NCBI RefSeq assembly: GCF_020783335.1
Contig: NZ_CP086068.1
Location: 4,588,001-4,652,000 of the forward strand
Origin: Mucilaginibacter daejeonensis
GTDB lineage: Bacteria; Bacteroidota; Bacteroidia; Sphingobacteriales; Sphingobacteriaceae
DNA: 64,000 nucleotides
Direction of reading: 5' to 3'
The notes below the pieces were generated by a model. It ran no database searches and was not told where the DNA came from. It saw nothing but the letters and a program-made list of their open reading frames with translations. Position 1 is the first letter of the stretch; each line of letters opens with the position of its first letter. Below, piece by piece: positions 62,012-64,000 of the stretch. A program made the translations under genes and the position numbers.

Positions 62012-63448
62012 TTACATTTTCATGCCGCTCATATCCATCCCTTTTTGATGGCGGTGGCCGCTCATGATCTTCATTAAGGATGGGTTGATGCGCAGGTAAA
62101 CTTCGAGCCCTACCGGCGTGGTACCGTACAGAGGACGTAGGGCAGTTGGCGAAAAGTTGAGCGTGGCCTGTGCGCCTAAACGCAGGTCGGTGTTCTTGAT
62201 CTGTGCCAAAATGTAATTGGCACCAAAGGTGGCCGCATTGATGTTGAAGGTAGGGTTGCCCGGGAATTGTTGCTCCAGGTCGAACTCTTCCGCGTTCTTA
62301 CGTACAAAAGTGTAGGTGCCGTACAGGGCGGTGCGGTGGAGTTGCAAATTGCTCTCCAGCAAGGCCGACGGCAGGGTATGTCCCTCACCTACCACATGGT
62401 TCTGCCCGTAAACCAATGATGCCGTAAAATGGCTGTCCTCGTTCAGTTTTTTAGCATACAAGGCCGATGCGGTCAGCAACCTGACATCGTGCCCGGCGTG
62501 CATGGCCTCGGGGTCCTTCAGCCATCCGTGCGACACTTGTAAGGCCCAATTGCTCGATGGGTTGTATGATAAACGCATGGAATACGAGTCGAACTTAGGC
62601 GCATCAAAGCCGTAACGTTCTTCATCAGGTTCACGCCCTTTGAAGGTTGAGCCCTCGATCTTAACGTTCTTGTAACGGAAACCCAGCGTGGCCACACCAA
62701 AGGTGATGTGCGTGGCATCGGCGTAATGGTGCTGCAATGGTGCATCGGGATTATTGCTGGCGGCCGTGCGGTGCATAAATACCGGCGGACCCAGCGCAGG
62801 TTCGGCCGGATAGCCCACCGAGGCGTAAACATCGGTATTAGGTGCGATGCGATGCGCGTAAGATACGTTCAGCTCGGCAAAAAGGTCGTGCGGGTGCTGA
62901 CGATCTACCAGTTTGCGGCCTTTGTATGATTCACCTGTTTGGTACAGTAAGGGGTAGCCATCCAGACCCACCAGTAACGGATCAAGTGATATCATGGCAT
63001 TGATGCCCAGCAAGCCATTGCGGCCGATCTTGCGCTGGGTCATACCCATGAACCAGTTAGGGGCATCAAATTCGTGGCCGCCGCGGCTACCGTTCTTAAA
63101 AATATCCTGCCCGGTATAACGTGCCGTAATATTGCCATGCACCATGCTCATCCACTTTTTACCGTGTATCATGTAACCGTAAACAGGTGTCTCGTCAGGC
63201 ATCCATGATGAACCTGATCCGTTACGGCTCATGGGCAGATCACGCGATAGCTGACTGCTCATCATCATGGTATCGGCCTGCTGCATCTTATCAGTGCGTG
63301 GCTCCAGCTTGCGGATTCCCTCTTTAGGATTCATATCCTTACGACGTTGCGCATTGGCCGCGCTATCCATCGGCATGTGATGATGTTCGTGCTGGGCATA
63401 GGCCGTAACGCTAAGCGTTAGCAGGATCAGTGTGATATATTTTTTCAT
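62012..63448 (-). CDS. His/Met-rich outer membrane barrel protein
   Basis: The 478-residue product has a signal peptide (MKKYITLILLTLSVTAYAQ), then HEHHHMPMDS, Met-rich segments (DKMQQADTMMMSSQ) and a barrel with many aromatic-ended strands, and ends with the motif GMDMSGMKM. Clusters of His and Met at both ends fit binding of Cu(I) or Ag(I), as in CopB/PcoB-like proteins and barrel partners of copper efflux systems. The next gene, at the window edge, is another barrel. Confidence 0.75.
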   Translation of the reverse strand: MKKYITLILLTLSVTAYAQHEHHHMPMDSAANAQRRKDMNPKEGIRKLEPRTDKMQQADTMMMSSQLSRDLPMSRNGSGSSWMPDETPVYGYMIHGKKWMSMVHGNITARYTGQDIFKNGSRGGHEFDAPNWFMGMTQRKIGRNGLLGINAMISLDPLLVGLDGYPLLYQTGESYKGRKLVDRQHPHDLFAELNVSYAHRIAPNTDVYASVGYPAEPALGPPVFMHRTAASNNPDAPLQHHYADATHITFGVATLGFRYKNVKIEGSTFKGREPDEERYGFDAPKFDSYSMRLSYNPSSNWALQVSHGWLKDPEAMHAGHDVRLLTASALYAKKLNEDSHFTASLVYGQNHVVGEGHTLPSALLESNLQLHRTALYGTYTFVRKNAEEFDLEQQFPGNPTFNINAATFGANYILAQIKNTDLRLGAQATLNFSPTALRPLYGTTPVGLEVYLRINPSLMKIMSGHRHQKGMDMSGMKM

Positions 63449-63547
63449 TGATGGTATCGGTTAGGTAAGCATTGCCGCGCCATATAGAACGATAGCATAA
63501 CACTGATCGCTCTGCTATCGTTCTTATAAATGACGGTACGCTTCGTT

Positions 63548-64000
63548 TTAATGAAAGATATTGAACAAATTGTATTCTACACGCACCAGGTACATGTTCT
63601 GGGTATTACGCTCCATGCGGTTAGTAAGCGGCGTCCGGTACGACAGATCCACCCGCAACACACTGTTGAAGATGAACTGAACGGCCGGTGCCACGTCCAG
63701 ATAATACTGCCCTTTGCCTGGGTTCACCTTACCTAACAACTCTGCGTACAGGTTAATGTTGGTTTGATCGTAGTTGGTGTACTTTTTAGGAAAGGTCAGA
63801 TATCCTGCCGAAAGCGTATACCCAATAGCATCTTGTATTGCCGGTATGCTGCCGCCACGGTTCTCCCAGGCACGCAGGTAACTCAACGAACCCGACAAGG
63901 CCAGCTTGTGCAGCAGTTCGGTAGCAACCAACCCACCCTGAAAACCGCTGTTATCGCCTTCTAAGGATATCTCCTGGTTGGGCGTTGGGTTGCTGATGCT
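63548..64000 (-). CDS. Outer membrane barrel-like protein, 5' end cut by window edge
   Basis: The frame is open through the right edge; the apparent start at 63931 is a TTG and is not real. The visible 150 residues are C-terminal: alternating aromatic strands (TELLHKLALSGSLSYLRAW, LTFPKKYTNYDQTNINLYAE, VAPAVQFIFNSVLRVDLSYR) and a final NLFNIFH, typical of an outer membrane barrel that ends with an aromatic. It is 99 bases upstream of the His/Met-rich gene on the same strand and probably in the same operon. The N-terminal part could be a transporter-type receptor or a barrel used by a metal efflux system. Confidence 0.7.
   Translation of the reverse strand, partial: SISNPTPNQEISLEGDNSGFQGGLVATELLHKLALSGSLSYLRAWENRGGSIPAIQDAIGYTLSAGYLTFPKKYTNYDQTNINLYAELLGKVNPGKGQYYLDVAPAVQFIFNSVLRVDLSYRTPLTNRMERNTQNMYLVRVEYNLFNIFH

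Overview
The window comes from a member of the Bacteroidota, most likely a Sphingobacteriaceae genome of the Mucilaginibacter/Pedobacter type. Signs of this are Bacteroidota promoter elements (TAnnTTTG, several with a TTG 19-20 bases upstream), a GldH lipoprotein, a cargo protein with a type 9 secretion (T9SS) sorting domain, a RicT protein with a cysteine-rich head, the ligase/exonuclease repair pair, a SusD-free chromosome core and many short-leader genes. It looks like ordinary chromosome: no rRNA, CRISPR array, prophage or complete insertion sequence was seen, and there is one tRNA (Ala, GGC).

Layout. 0-12.4 kb: a truncated TPR protein, a zincin-like membrane protein, two lipoproteins, rmuC, then gldH-ricT-holB on the minus strand, ruvX, a CheY-like regulator, an AlkA-like glycosylase coupled to a DUF1835 gene, an M14 carboxypeptidase coupled to a rhomboid. 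12.4-22.4 kb: SUFU-like protein, tRNA-Ala, a PaoABC-type periplasmic aldehyde oxidoreductase operon, a PHP tyrosine phosphatase, pyruvate dehydrogenase E1-alpha and E2, and an NlpC/P60 hydrolase. 22.5-31.6 kb: RlmI-type methyltransferase, a DUF559 nuclease sitting inside inverted GC-rich repeats, a T9SS cargo divergent from a histidine kinase/response regulator pair, an M28 peptidase, a truncated haemoglobin with a MarR regulator, and a HAD hydrolase. 31.7-42.8 kb: pgpA, a low-complexity protein with seven GFKPRFK repeats, a DUF2442-like protein, a YebC-family protein, an L-threonine dehydrogenase-like SDR, asd, an outer membrane barrel, small proteins, a serine hydrolase broken by one amber codon, and a PepSY membrane protein behind an iron-box-like palindrome. 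42.8-51.6 kb: DNA ligase/exonuclease, sirtuin, HAD phosphatase, SNF2 helicase and a Bcr/CflA transporter, with copies of one GC-rich repeat at nearly every junction. 51.6-64 kb: an Anbu proteasome-like protease with a transglutaminase, an acyltransferase, hisS, ispH, a five-gene set that fits synthesis of an acylated carotenoid glycoside, and two His/Met-rich or barrel-like outer membrane genes at the right edge.

The most unusual feature is the repeat system. A GC-rich palindromic element made of recurring modules is scattered over the window. One copy is translated as the C-terminus of the ligase-associated exonuclease. Another pair encloses the DUF559 Vsr-fold nuclease gene with equal 14-base spacers and inward-facing inverted ends. 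I suggest, as inference only, that the nuclease gene is the autonomous or helper member of this repeat family, similar in logic to the REP/RAYT systems of Proteobacteria. Two further repeat families lie near yebC and gldH.
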